A DNA stretch of 64,000 nt from DAOMFB01 sp963801475 (GTDB lineage: Bacteria > Acidobacteriota > Thermoanaerobaculia > UBA5066). The first letter of the stretch is position 1, and every line of letters starts with the position of its first letter. The stretch is taken from the NCBI GenBank assembly GCA_963801475.1, contig CAWDEX010000001.1:2294001-2358000 (forward strand), in the 5' to 3' direction. The notes beneath the pieces are model-generated. The model worked only from the letters and a program-made list of their open reading frames with translations, was not told where the DNA came from and did not search any database. This document shows, piece after piece, positions 34,905 to 43,402 of the stretch. The translations under genes were made by a program, and so were the position numbers.

Positions 34905-35873
34905 ATGACGCCGAACGCCCCGCTCTTCCCGACGTCGGCCTCCGAGCTCGCCCGCTCGGTCGACCACCTCTTCTTCTTCGCGCTGGCCTTCTCGGTCTTC
35001 TTCGCCGTCCTCATCGCGGTCCTCATCGGGGTCCTCGGCTCGAAGTACCGCCGCCGCCACCCGGACGAGGTGGGGGTCGCGATCGACGACCACGCCCCCT
35101 CCTCGAAGATGCTCGAGCTCGCCTGGACCGCGATCCCCTTCGGCCTCCTCCTGATCCTGTTCGGATGGGGGACCTGGGTCTTCTTCCACCAGATGCGCCC
35201 GCCCGACGACGCCGTGGAGTACTGGGTCACCGGGAAGCAGTGGATGTGGAAAATGCAGCACCCGGACGGGACCCGGGAGATCAACGAGCTGCACGTCCCC
35301 GTCGGGCAGGCCGTGAAGCTGAAGATGATCTCCGAGGACGTCATCCACGACTTTTTCGTCCCCGCCTTCCGCGTCCACGTGGACGTCCTCCCGTCGCGCT
35401 ACACGACCTACTGGTTCAAGGCCGACAAGACCGGCACGTTCCACCTCTTCTGCGGCCAGTACTGCGGCGTCGAGCACGCCTACATGGTCGGGAGGATCGT
35501 CGTCATGGAGCCCCGGGACTACGAGCTCTGGCTCTCGGGCGTCCGGCCGGGGCAGCCGCCCCTCCGGACCGGCGCCGAGCTCTTCGTCGCGAGCGCGTGC
35601 AACACCTGCCACCGGCCCGACTCGTCGGCGCGCGCCCCCGTCCTGAACGGCATCTACGGGAAGAACGTGAAGATGATCGACGGGGCGACCGTGGTCGCCG
35701 ACGACGCCTACATCCGCGACTCGATCGTGAACCCCCAGGCGAAGATCGTCGCCGGCTACCAGCCGATCATGCCGACCTTCAAGGGCGTCGTCACCGAGGA
35801 GGAGCTCCTGCAGCTCGTCGAGTACGTCAAGAAGCTGCCGCCGCCGGCCGCCGGCGCCGGGGGAACCCAGTGA
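34905..35873 (+). CDS. coxB: caa3-type cytochrome c oxidase subunit II with fused cytochrome c
   Basis: A 322-residue subunit. Two transmembrane helices (about 22-46 and 70-94) anchor the cupredoxin domain, where the binuclear CuA ligands are all present: His148, Cys183, Cys187, His191 and Met194 with Glu190 between. A cytochrome c domain is fused at the C-terminus with heme motif CNTCH (232-236) and axial Met in YQPIMPTF. Fused cytochrome c defines caa3 oxidases and fits direct electron transfer from ACIII. ATG start 4 bases after the sco stop. Confidence 0.96.
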   Translation: MTPNAPLFPTSASELARSVDHLFFFALAFSVFFAVLIAVLIGVLGSKYRRRHPDEVGVAIDDHAPSSKMLELAWTAIPFGLLLILFGWGTWVFFHQMRPPDDAVEYWVTGKQWMWKMQHPDGTREINELHVPVGQAVKLKMISEDVIHDFFVPAFRVHVDVLPSRYTTYWFKADKTGTFHLFCGQYCGVEHAYMVGRIVVMEPRDYELWLSGVRPGQPPLRTGAELFVASACNTCHRPDSSARAPVLNGIYGKNVKMIDGATVVADDAYIRDSIVNPQAKIVAGYQPIMPTFKGVVTEEELLQLVEYVKKLPPPAAGAGGTQ

Positions 35874-35875
35874 CC

Positions 35876-37525
35876 ATGAGCGATCCGAAGAACGCCGCGA
35901 CCGACCCGCCGGGCTACGCGCCGGTCAGCTACCTCAACGAGACCTGGGGCCTCAAGTCGTGGCTGCTGACGCTGGACCACAAGCGGATCGCGATTCTCTA
36001 CCTCATCTCGGTCACCTTTTACTTCGCCATCGGCGGCCTGATGGCCGCCCTGATCCGGATCGAGCTCGCGACGCCGCAGGGAGACCTCGTCTCCCCCGAC
36101 TGGTACAACCGGCTCTTCACGATGCACGGCGTGATGATGATCTTCTTCTTCCTCATCCCCGCCGTGCCCGGGGTTCTCGGGAACTTCCTCCTCCCGCTGA
36201 TGATCGGGGCGAAGGACGTCGCCTTCCCGAAGCTGAACCTCGCCTCGTGGTACCTCTACAACATCGGGGCCCTCTTCTCGCTCTGGGCGCTCCTCCACGG
36301 CGGGATCGACACGGGCTGGACCTTCTACACACCGCTCTCGACGAGCTACACGAACACGCACGTCATCGCCGTCGGGCTCGGGATCTTCATCAACGGCTTC
36401 TCGAGCATCCTCGCCGGCGTCAACTTCATGGTGACGATCCACCGGATGCGGGCGCCGGGACAGGGGTGGTTCCGCCTTCCGCTCTTCGTCTGGGGGATCT
36501 ACGCGACGAGCCTGATCCAGGTCCTCGGGACGCCCGTCCTCGCGATCACGATCCTGCTGCTGGCGGCCGAGCGCCTCTTCCACATCGGCGTTTTCGACCC
36601 GAGGTACGGCGGCGACCCCGTCCTCTTCCAGCACTTCTTCTGGTTCTACTCTCACCCCGCCGTCTACATCATGATCCTGCCGGCGATGGGAGCGATCAGC
36701 GAGATCGTCGCCACCTTCGCGCGAAAGCGGATCTTCGGATACAAGTTCGTCGCCTTCGCGTCGGTCGCCATCGCCACGCTCGGCTTTCTCGTCTGGGCCC
36801 ATCACATGTTCATCTCGGGCATGTCGGTCTATGCCGGCGCCGTCTTCTCGATCCTGACGATGTTCGTCGCCGTCCCGTCCGCCGTGAAGGTCTTCAACTG
36901 GACGGCGACGCTGTACAAGGGCTCGGTCGTCTGGGAGACGCCGATGCTCTACGCCCTCGGCTTCATCGGCGTCTTCGTCATCGGCGGACTGACCGGGACC
37001 ATGCTCGCGACGATGGGTCTGGACGCCCACATCCACGACACCTATTTCCTCGTCGCCCACTTCCACTACGTCATGGTCGGCAGCGCCGTGATGGGCTACC
37101 TCGGCGGGATCCACCTCTGGTGGCCGAAGATCACGGGGCGCCTCTACCCGCGCTTCCTCTCGAAGTTCGCGGCGATCGTCGTCTTCGTCGGCTTCAACGT
37201 GACCTTCTTCCCGCAGTTCCTCCTCGGCTATCTCGGGATGCCGCGCCGCTACCACACCTACCCGCCGGAGTGGCAGACGCTGAACGTCATGTCCTCGGCC
37301 GGCGCCACGATTCTCGGCGTCGGCTACCTGATCCCGATCGTCTACCTGATCTGGTCGCTGAAGTTCGGGCCGAAGGCCTCCGCGAACCCGTGGGGGGCCG
37401 TGGGGCTCGAGTGGGAGACGACTTCGCCGCCGCCCGTGCACAACTTCGCGACGCCGCCGGTCGTCACGACCGAGGCCTACGACTACGCGGCCCGCGCCGC
37501 CCGGGAGGTGCCCGTTGGCTTCTGA
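35876..37525 (+). CDS. coxA: caa3-type cytochrome c oxidase subunit I (A2 type)
   Basis: A 549-residue heme-copper oxidase core with twelve helices. Heme a is held by His84 and His397, heme a3 by His395; CuB by His260, His309 and His310, with Tyr264 covalently linked to His260. The K-channel Tyr-containing block is YSHPAVY (258-264) instead of HPEVY, so the D-channel glutamate of A1 enzymes is absent; this YS motif marks subfamily A2, as in Rhodothermus and Thermus caa3 oxidases. The ATG at 35876 is preferred; an in-frame GTG at 35870 overlaps the coxB stop by 4 bases and is an alternative. It overlaps coxC by 11 bases. Confidence 0.97.
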   Translation: MSDPKNAATDPPGYAPVSYLNETWGLKSWLLTLDHKRIAILYLISVTFYFAIGGLMAALIRIELATPQGDLVSPDWYNRLFTMHGVMMIFFFLIPAVPGVLGNFLLPLMIGAKDVAFPKLNLASWYLYNIGALFSLWALLHGGIDTGWTFYTPLSTSYTNTHVIAVGLGIFINGFSSILAGVNFMVTIHRMRAPGQGWFRLPLFVWGIYATSLIQVLGTPVLAITILLLAAERLFHIGVFDPRYGGDPVLFQHFFWFYSHPAVYIMILPAMGAISEIVATFARKRIFGYKFVAFASVAIATLGFLVWAHHMFISGMSVYAGAVFSILTMFVAVPSAVKVFNWTATLYKGSVVWETPMLYALGFIGVFVIGGLTGTMLATMGLDAHIHDTYFLVAHFHYVMVGSAVMGYLGGIHLWWPKITGRLYPRFLSKFAAIVVFVGFNVTFFPQFLLGYLGMPRRYHTYPPEWQTLNVMSSAGATILGVGYLIPIVYLIWSLKFGPKASANPWGAVGLEWETTSPPPVHNFATPPVVTTEAYDYAARAAREVPVGF

Positions 37526-38180
37526 CCCGCACGGCGGGCTCCCCGGCCTCGCCCACCACTTCGACTCCTACGAGCAGCAGAAGGAGTCCGCCACGCTCGG
37601 GATGTGGCTCTTCATCGTCCAGGAGATCCTCTTCTTCGGCGGGCTCTTCTTCGCGTACGCGCTCTACCGGTGGAAGTACCCGGTCGCCTTCAACCACGCG
37701 AGCCGCCACCTCGACGTGACGCTCGGGACCTTCAACACCGCCGTCCTCCTCACGAGCTCGCTCACCATGGCCCTCGCCGTCCGCTCCGCCCAGATCGCCA
37801 GGCCGAGGCGGATCGTCGGCTACCTTCTCGGGACCGCCGCCCTCGGCTCGATCTTCCTCGGCGTGAAGGCGTACGAGTACCACCACAAGTGGGTGGAGCA
37901 CCTCGTGCCGGGGCCCGACTTCGTCTTCACGGGGCCGGAAGGCGAGAACGCCCGGATCTTCTTCTCGCTCTACTTCGGGATGACCGGCCTCCACGCCCTG
38001 CACATGGTCGTCGGCATGGCCATCATTCTCTTTCTCCTCCGCCCGGCCTGGCAGGGGAAATACACGCCCGAGAACCACAACATGATCGAGGGGTTCGGGC
38101 TCTACTGGCACTTCGTCGACATCATCTGGATCTTCCTCTTCCCGCTCCTGTATCTCGCGGGGCGGCACCACCTGCTGTGA
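37515..38180 (+). CDS. coxC: Cytochrome c oxidase subunit III
   Basis: A 221-residue membrane protein with five predicted helices (the two N-terminal helices of the seven-helix form appear to be missing). Family markers are LGMWLFIVQEILFFGGLF, Glu in the FxxKAYEYHHKW turn, and GLHALHMVVG and YWHFVDIIWIFLFPLLY near the end. It stabilises the oxidase core. The start is a TTG at 37515, supported by a GGGAGGT ribosome-binding site at 37502-37508 and by overlapping the coxA stop by 11 bases; no ATG or GTG fits the family's N-terminus. Confidence 0.95.
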   Translation: MASDPHGGLPGLAHHFDSYEQQKESATLGMWLFIVQEILFFGGLFFAYALYRWKYPVAFNHASRHLDVTLGTFNTAVLLTSSLTMALAVRSAQIARPRRIVGYLLGTAALGSIFLGVKAYEYHHKWVEHLVPGPDFVFTGPEGENARIFFSLYFGMTGLHALHMVVGMAIILFLLRPAWQGKYTPENHNMIEGFGLYWHFVDIIWIFLFPLLYLAGRHHLL

Positions 38181-38193
38181 GGAGCCGGCGCCC

Positions 38194-38499
38194 ATGAGCC
38201 CCAACGAAAGCCACGTCGCCTCGGTCCGGACGCTCCTCGCCGTCTTCGCGTCCCTGATCGCCCTGACGGGTCTCACGACGGGCATCGCCTACGTGAACCT
38301 CGGCGCCGGGAGCACCGCGGTCGCCCTCGCGATCGCGTTCACCAAGGCGTCGCTCGTCGTCTGGTTCTTCATGAACGTCCGGTTCAACACGAAGCTGATC
38401 CCGGTCGTCATCCTCGGAGGCCTCTTCTTCCTCCTCGTCCTCTTCGCCGAGACCTTCGCCGATTACGCGAGCCGTGGCTGGTTCGGCTACGGCCGGTGA
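38194..38499 (+). CDS. coxD: Cytochrome c oxidase subunit IV family protein
   Basis: A 101-residue small membrane protein with three helices. It matches the subunit-IV-like CoxD family (length around 100, FTKASLVVWFFMNVRFN in the middle helix turn), a peripheral subunit of bacterial caa3 oxidases that helps stabilise the CuB site. A GAGGAG site 8 bases upstream supports the ATG. It is the last gene of the respiratory operon; the glycogen phosphorylase that follows has its own promoter-like box, and no strong terminator is visible between them. Confidence 0.9.
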   Translation: MSPNESHVASVRTLLAVFASLIALTGLTTGIAYVNLGAGSTAVALAIAFTKASLVVWFFMNVRFNTKLIPVVILGGLFFLLVLFAETFADYASRGWFGYGR

Positions 38500-38520
38500 C
38501 CCCGCGGCGCCGCGACCGCT

Positions 38521-38526
38521 TAAGAT
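38521..38526 (+). promoter_or_regulatory. -10 box TAAGAT before glycogen phosphorylase
   Basis: CTTAAGAT ends 7 bases before the ATG at 38534, placing the transcription start at or beside the start codon. No Shine-Dalgarno or good -35 is seen. This box separates the phosphorylase from the respiratory operon upstream. Confidence 0.4.
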
Positions 38527-38533
38527 CGCGGCA

Positions 38534-41035
38534 ATGAGCGACTCTCCGTCCCGGACCCACGGCAATGGCGCCTCCCGCCTGATCCCGAGGCCGATGCCCG
38601 GCCACCTCGACATCCCGGGCATCGTCGAGACGTTCGCGCAGCGGATGATGTACTCCGTCGCGAAGGACGAGCACACCGCGACCGACGTCGACATTTACTT
38701 CGCCCTCGCCTACGCCGTCCGGGACCGCCTCATGGAGCGCTGGTTCCTGACCCAGGACACGTACTACCGGACCGACGCCAAGCGGGTCTACTACCTCTCG
38801 ATGGAGTTTCTGCCGGGGCGACTCCTCCTGCACAACATCCTGGCCCTCGGCGCGCATCCCGCCTACGCGCGGGCGGTCGAGAAACTCGGCTACGAACTCG
38901 GCAGCATCGAGGAGAAGGAGGTCGACCCGGCCCTCGGCGGCGGCGGCCTCGGACGGCTCGCCGCGTGCTTCGTGGAGTCGGCCTCGACGCTCGCGCTCCC
39001 CTTCTTCGGCTACGGCATCCGGTACGAGTACGGCATCTTCCGGCAGCGGATCAAGGACGGCTTCCAGGTCGAGGCGCCGGACAACTGGCTCCGCTACGGG
39101 AACCCCTGGGAGATCCCGCGCCCCGACTCCGTCATTCCCGTCAAGTTCTACGGCCGGACGATCTCCTACCAGGACGACGCCGGGAAGCCACGGACCGAGT
39201 GGGTGGATACGGACGACGTCTACGCCATGGCGTACGACGTGCCCGTTCTCGGCTACCGGAACGACACCGTCAACTCGCTTCGCCTCTGGTCGGCCCGCTC
39301 GACGCGCGAGTTCGACCTCGACACCTTCAACGCCGGCGAGTACACGCGCGCCGTCGAGGACAAGACACGCACGGAGAACATCTCGAAGGTCCTCTATCCG
39401 CCGGACCAGGAGCTCTCCGGGAAGGAGCTGCGACTCAAGCAGCAGTTCTTCTTCGTCTCGGCCACGCTCCAGGACCTGCTCCGGCGGTTCAGGAAGCGCG
39501 ATCACCGGTCCTGGGACGAACTGCCCGACAAGGTCGCCATCCAGCTGAACGACACGCATCCGGCCGTGACGATCCCCAGCCTCATGCGGCTCCTCGTCGA
39601 CGAGGAACGGCTGGAGTGGGAACACGCCTGGGCGCTCACGCAGGCCGTCTGCGGATTCACGAACCACACGGTCCTTCCCGAGGCGCTCGAGACGTGGCCG
39701 AAGGCGCTCTTCGGCCGGCTCCTGCCGCGGCACCTGCAGATCGTGGAGGAGATCGACCGCCGCTTCCGCGAGCAGGTCCGCCGCAGCTTCCCCGGCGACG
39801 AGGAGAAGGTGAAGCGGACGGCCGTCCTGACGGACGAAAACGGCGGCGTCGTGAAGATGTCCCACCTCGCCATCGTCGGCAGCCACGCGGTCAACGGCGT
39901 CGCGAAGCTGCACACCGAGATCCTGAAGCGCGACACGTTCCGGGAGTTCCACGAGATCTTTCCGGGGCGGTTCCGGAACAAGACGAACGGCATCACGCCC
40001 CGCCGCTGGCTCCTGAAGTGCAATCCCGGCCTCGCCGCCCTCATCAGCGACGCCATCGGCGAGAAGTGGGTCACCGACCTCGACCAGCTGGCACGGATCC
40101 GCCCGCTCGCTGAAGACGCCGCGTTCCGGGAGAAGTGGGCCGCGGTGAAGCGCGCCAACAAGGTCCGGTTCGCCGAGATGTGCGGCCGGAATTACCAGTT
40201 CGCCTTCGACCCCGACGCCCTGCTCGACGTGCAGGTCAAGCGGATCCACGAATACAAGCGGCAGGTCCTGAACGCGCTCCACGTCCTCGCGCTCCGGAAG
40301 CGGATCCACGACGGGCGGGAGGCGGGGCCGCGGCGAGCCGTCCTCTTCGCCGGGAAGGCCGCTCCCGGCTACGCCATGGCGAAGCTGAGCATCCGGTTCC
40401 TGAACGGCGTCGCCGACCTCGTGAACGGGGACCCGAAGCTCGAGGGGCGGCTCCGGGCCTTCTTCCTGCCGAACTACGGCGTCAGCTGCGCCGAGAGGGT
40501 CTTCCCGGCCACGGACCTCTCCGAGCAGATCTCGACCGCCGGGCTCGAGGCCTCGGGCACCGGCAACATGAAGGCGGCGCTGAACGGCGCCCTGACCATC
40601 GGCACGCTCGACGGGGCGAACATCGAAATTCGCGAGCAGGTCGGGCCCGAGAACATTTTCATCTTCGGCCACACGGCCGAGGAGATCGACGCCCTCCGCC
40701 GGTCGGGCGACGACCCGAAGCGCTGGATCGCGAAGAATCCCGAGCTCGACGCCGCGCTCGCCGAGATCCCGAAGCTGGAAGGGGGCCACTCGGGGCTCTT
40801 CCGTCCCCTCCTCGACGAGCTCCTCGGGCGCGACCGCTTCTTCAACTGCGCCGACTTCGCCTCCTACGTCGAGACGCACGAGCGCATCTCGAAGCTCTTC
40901 GGCAGCGAGGCATGGACCCGGATGTCGATTCTCAACGTCGCCGGGATGGGCTTCTTCTCCTCCGACCGCGCCATCCGGGACTACGCCAAGGACATCTGGA
41001 ACGTGACGCCGGTCCCCGTCCGCTTCGAAGGCTGA
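38534..41035 (+). CDS. glgP: Glycogen/alpha-glucan phosphorylase
   Basis: An 833-residue GT35 enzyme that releases glucose-1-phosphate from glycogen or maltodextrin. The family blocks are intact: YYLSMEFLPGRLLLHN near residue 90, GGGGLGRLAACFVESASTL near 150, EYGIFRQRIKDGFQVE, IQLNDTHPAV, the PLP-binding EASGTGNMKAALNGALTIGTLDGAN (Lys in GNMKAA), and EQVGPENIFIFG. Length is as expected for glycogen phosphorylase. It is cytoplasmic. No other glycogen gene adjoins it; the GH13 enzyme at 6282-7982 could cooperate. ATG at 38534 chosen because it follows the TAAGAT box and matches the family start. Confidence 0.96.
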   Translation: MSDSPSRTHGNGASRLIPRPMPGHLDIPGIVETFAQRMMYSVAKDEHTATDVDIYFALAYAVRDRLMERWFLTQDTYYRTDAKRVYYLSMEFLPGRLLLHNILALGAHPAYARAVEKLGYELGSIEEKEVDPALGGGGLGRLAACFVESASTLALPFFGYGIRYEYGIFRQRIKDGFQVEAPDNWLRYGNPWEIPRPDSVIPVKFYGRTISYQDDAGKPRTEWVDTDDVYAMAYDVPVLGYRNDTVNSLRLWSARSTREFDLDTFNAGEYTRAVEDKTRTENISKVLYPPDQELSGKELRLKQQFFFVSATLQDLLRRFRKRDHRSWDELPDKVAIQLNDTHPAVTIPSLMRLLVDEERLEWEHAWALTQAVCGFTNHTVLPEALETWPKALFGRLLPRHLQIVEEIDRRFREQVRRSFPGDEEKVKRTAVLTDENGGVVKMSHLAIVGSHAVNGVAKLHTEILKRDTFREFHEIFPGRFRNKTNGITPRRWLLKCNPGLAALISDAIGEKWVTDLDQLARIRPLAEDAAFREKWAAVKRANKVRFAEMCGRNYQFAFDPDALLDVQVKRIHEYKRQVLNALHVLALRKRIHDGREAGPRRAVLFAGKAAPGYAMAKLSIRFLNGVADLVNGDPKLEGRLRAFFLPNYGVSCAERVFPATDLSEQISTAGLEASGTGNMKAALNGALTIGTLDGANIEIREQVGPENIFIFGHTAEEIDALRRSGDDPKRWIAKNPELDAALAEIPKLEGGHSGLFRPLLDELLGRDRFFNCADFASYVETHERISKLFGSEAWTRMSILNVAGMGFFSSDRAIRDYAKDIWNVTPVPVRFEG

Positions 41036-41064
41036 GTCCGGCGGGCGGGGCGTCGCCGGGACGC

Positions 41065-41070
41065 TATACT
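41065..41070 (+). promoter_or_regulatory. -10 box TATACT before the small Lys-rich protein gene
   Basis: GCTATACT is one of the best -10 boxes in the window and lies about 90 bases before the TTG at 41159. The leader would be about 80 bases and contains no clear open frame or riboswitch-like fold that I can identify. Confidence 0.35.
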
Positions 41071-41158
41071 CGGGACGCTCCGTAGCGCCCCGGAACCGAT
41101 CGCGCGCAGGACGTGCCCGAGTCCGGCGCCCGCGACGGCTCATTGAAAGGACCCGCTC

Positions 41159-41338
41159 TTGGCAAGAACAAACTACTCGTTCGAGAGACGCCAGCGCGAC
41201 CTGGCGAAGAAGAAGAAAGCCGAAGAAAAACTCGCGCGGAAGGTCGCGAAGTCGAAGGAGAAGTCCGGGGCGACATCGCCGGCGCCCGTCGACGAGGAAG
41301 CTCCACTCCCGCCCCCCGAGCCGGCCAAGGAAGGGTGA
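41159..41338 (+). CDS. Small conserved Lys-rich protein (59 residues)
   Basis: A 59-residue protein, too short for routine ORF calling. It begins MARTNYSFERRQRDLAKKKK and continues AEEKLARKVAKSKEKSG, then an acidic, Pro-rich tail. Small proteins opening MAR(S/T)NY(S/N)FEKRQKELAKKKKKEEK are common in Proteobacteria as hypothetical proteins, from memory; the cationic helix suggests RNA or ribosome contact, but no function is established. The TTG start is the only candidate: an in-frame TGA lies 12 bases upstream (41144-41146), AAAGGA gives the ribosome-binding site, and its stop overlaps the GTG of the next gene by 4 bases. Confidence 0.8.
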   Translation: MARTNYSFERRQRDLAKKKKAEEKLARKVAKSKEKSGATSPAPVDEEAPLPPPEPAKEG

Positions 41339-42207
41339 CGCCCGACTCCCGCACGGACGACGGACGAAGAGCCGCTGGCGGCACGCGCGTCGCCCTGACG
41401 CGCGACGTGAGCCCGGCCCTCGGCCGCTGCGAGCTGACGCACCTTCCGCGGGTCGCCATCGACACGGGAATCGCCCACGCCCAGCACGCGGCGTACGAAG
41501 CGGCCCTCGAAACCCTCGGCTGCACCGTCGTCCGACTCGCTCCCGCGCCCGATCTTCCGGACGCCGTCTTCGTGGAGGACACGGCCGTCGTCCTTCCCGA
41601 GATCGCGGTCGTCACCCGTCCCGGCGCGGCGTCGCGCCGCCCCGAAACCGCCTCGACGGCCCGGGCGCTCGCCGTACACCGCCCGCTGGCGTTCATCGAG
41701 GAGCCGGGCACGCTCGACGGCGGCGACGTCCTGCGGCTCGGAAGGACGCTCTGGGTCGGCGCCTCCGGCCGGAGCAACGCGTCGGGGGCCGAACAGCTGC
41801 GCACTCTCCTGTCGCCGTTCGGCTACGCCGTGACGTCCGTGCCCGTCACGGGCTGCCTCCACCTGAAGTCCGCCGCCTCCCCGGTGGCGCCGGACCGCCT
41901 CCTCGTCAACCCTGCGTGGGTGGATTCGTCGCTCTTCGACGGCGTCCCCCACCTCGAAACCGACCCGGCGGAGCCGCACGCCGCCAACGCCCTCCTCGTG
42001 GGCGAGGCGATCGTCTATCCGGCGTCCTTCCCGCGAACGCGCGCGCGGCTCGAGGCGCTCGGGGTCCACGTGATCCCCGTGGACATCTCCGAGCTGCAGA
42101 AGGCCGAAGGAGCGGTCACATGCTGCAGCCTCGTCTTCGAGGCGCCGGCGCCGATCGGCCGGGTCGGCCTCGGGAGCGCCGTCGTCGGGGAGCTGGGAAG
42201 GCGCTGA
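41335..42207 (+). CDS. Dimethylargininase-type (DDAH) amidinotransferase-fold hydrolase
   Basis: A 290-residue enzyme with the pentein fold. Landmarks: FVEDTAVV (79-86) with catalytic acidic residues, EPGTLDGGDVL (123-133), catalytic His176 (GCLHLKSA) and the nucleophile cysteine in the VTCCSLVF block (Cys263 or Cys264). The set fits DDAH, which hydrolyses methylated arginines to citrulline, though some bacterial members act on other guanidines. GTG start at 41335 overlaps the small protein's stop by 4 bases; the longer frame from 41113 is shadow sequence that lacks similarity and runs through the small protein. Confidence 0.9.
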   Translation: MTPDSRTDDGRRAAGGTRVALTRDVSPALGRCELTHLPRVAIDTGIAHAQHAAYEAALETLGCTVVRLAPAPDLPDAVFVEDTAVVLPEIAVVTRPGAASRRPETASTARALAVHRPLAFIEEPGTLDGGDVLRLGRTLWVGASGRSNASGAEQLRTLLSPFGYAVTSVPVTGCLHLKSAASPVAPDRLLVNPAWVDSSLFDGVPHLETDPAEPHAANALLVGEAIVYPASFPRTRARLEALGVHVIPVDISELQKAEGAVTCCSLVFEAPAPIGRVGLGSAVVGELGRR

Positions 42208-42228
42208 TCCCGGCGGCGTCGAGGAAAC

Positions 42229-43368
42229 TCAGCGCCCCGGCATCGGCTTCTGGAGCTCCGCCAGGAATTCCGCCGTCGGGGCCGTGTCGCGGCTCCAGAT
42301 CGCGAGGCGTGCGAGAGGCCCCGTTCCGTCCGCGGCAGTCCGGTTGAGGATGGCGAGGCTCTTCTCCTTCTGCCCGGGAGTCCCGAGGAACCGGACCACG
42401 TTCAGCTCCAGGAGCGCCTCGCCGCGAAACCTGAAGTCGGGGCTCGTCGTGACCAACTCGATGAGAGCGTCCAGCCTTCTGTCGGGAAGGTCGAGTACGG
42501 TCTTCCCGGCTCCGTCCGTCCGGAGAAAGGGCGTGACGTCCGTCCGGGTCAGTCGCTCCGACGTCATCAGCTTCTGCGGCGCCGCTTCGCCCGCCACGAG
42601 CGCCGAAACGAGCATGAGGCGCACGTCGCCCCGTTTCGCGGCCCGCCGGTAGATTCCCTCGGCCCCGATCCGGATACAGGCGAGGCCGACGAGGTCGCTG
42701 ATGACGACGACGTCTTCCTGCCGGAGAAGCCGTCCGAGCCGGATCGCGCGCCGAAAGTCGGAGAGTGCTTTCTCCAGGTCCTTCTCCGTCTCGCCGCGCG
42801 CAACCCACGAGCGCGCGAGATCCAGGGCGAAAAGGAGGTTCGGGACCTGCGTTTCCCAGGCCTTCAGCTCGAAGAGCTCCGGGTAGAACCGCATCGTGGC
42901 CTGGTCGCACCAGGGTTCGGCCTCCCGGAGAAGCGGGTCGTCTGGCGGGAGGACCTTTCCGAAGCCTGGCGGGCCTTCGATTCGTCGGTCGAGCGCCGCG
43001 GTGACCTCCGCCAGCCGCTTGCCGGCCGGCTTCGCGAAGTCCTTGAACCAGATTGCCGCGTTCGCGCTCCCGTTTCCTAGAGGCGCGAGCAGGTCCAGAT
43101 CTGTCCGGAAGCGGATCGGCCAGGCGCGCGCCTCCTCGCATGACCAGCAGGGGACCGACAGGGTCTCCACCACAACGGCTCGCGGCGGCGGGACCTCCGC
43201 CCGCGGCGCCTCGGGGCGCGCAGAACCGGTTGCCAGGACCTCCCTGTGCGGTGAATCCGGGTGCGCCCCCGACACTACGCGCACGACGAAGAGCGCGGCG
43301 AGTCCGAGGAGGACTCCTCCGGCCGGGAAGGCCAGGGCGGCCAGACGACCCCTGCTGATTGGGTTCAT
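42229..43368 (-). CDS. Membrane-anchored protein of unknown function
   Basis: A 379-residue protein with one N-terminal transmembrane helix (residues 8-30, ALAFPAGGVLLGLAALFVVRVVSG), then a Pro-rich linker and a large helical extracytoplasmic domain. A CWSCEEARAW motif at residues 74-83 could bind a metal or heme-like group or form a disulfide; Cys155 (EPWCDQ) is also conserved-looking by position. The helical C-terminal two-thirds resembles TPR/HEAT-like repeats without a clear consensus. It is encoded 34 bases after the S41 peptidase gene on the same strand, with GAGGAGGA upstream of the ATG. I do not recognise the family. Confidence 0.7.
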   Translation of the reverse strand: MNPISRGRLAALAFPAGGVLLGLAALFVVRVVSGAHPDSPHREVLATGSARPEAPRAEVPPPRAVVVETLSVPCWSCEEARAWPIRFRTDLDLLAPLGNGSANAAIWFKDFAKPAGKRLAEVTAALDRRIEGPPGFGKVLPPDDPLLREAEPWCDQATMRFYPELFELKAWETQVPNLLFALDLARSWVARGETEKDLEKALSDFRRAIRLGRLLRQEDVVVISDLVGLACIRIGAEGIYRRAAKRGDVRLMLVSALVAGEAAPQKLMTSERLTRTDVTPFLRTDGAGKTVLDLPDRRLDALIELVTTSPDFRFRGEALLELNVVRFLGTPGQKEKSLAILNRTAADGTGPLARLAIWSRDTAPTAEFLAELQKPMPGR

Positions 43369-43402
43369 GACAATCCTCCTCGGGCATCCGCGAGCACGCG
43401 GA

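Noticed and set aside
38408..41143. A long open frame antisense to the glycogen phosphorylase
   Set aside because: Its codons mirror the GC-rich third-position bias of the phosphorylase, and its sequence has low-complexity Arg/Glu/Val character with no domain. It is a shadow frame.
41113..41334. Longer N-terminal extension of the DDAH gene from GTG 41113
   Set aside because: Runs out of frame through the better supported 59-residue protein and gives an Arg/Glu-rich extension unlike any DDAH.
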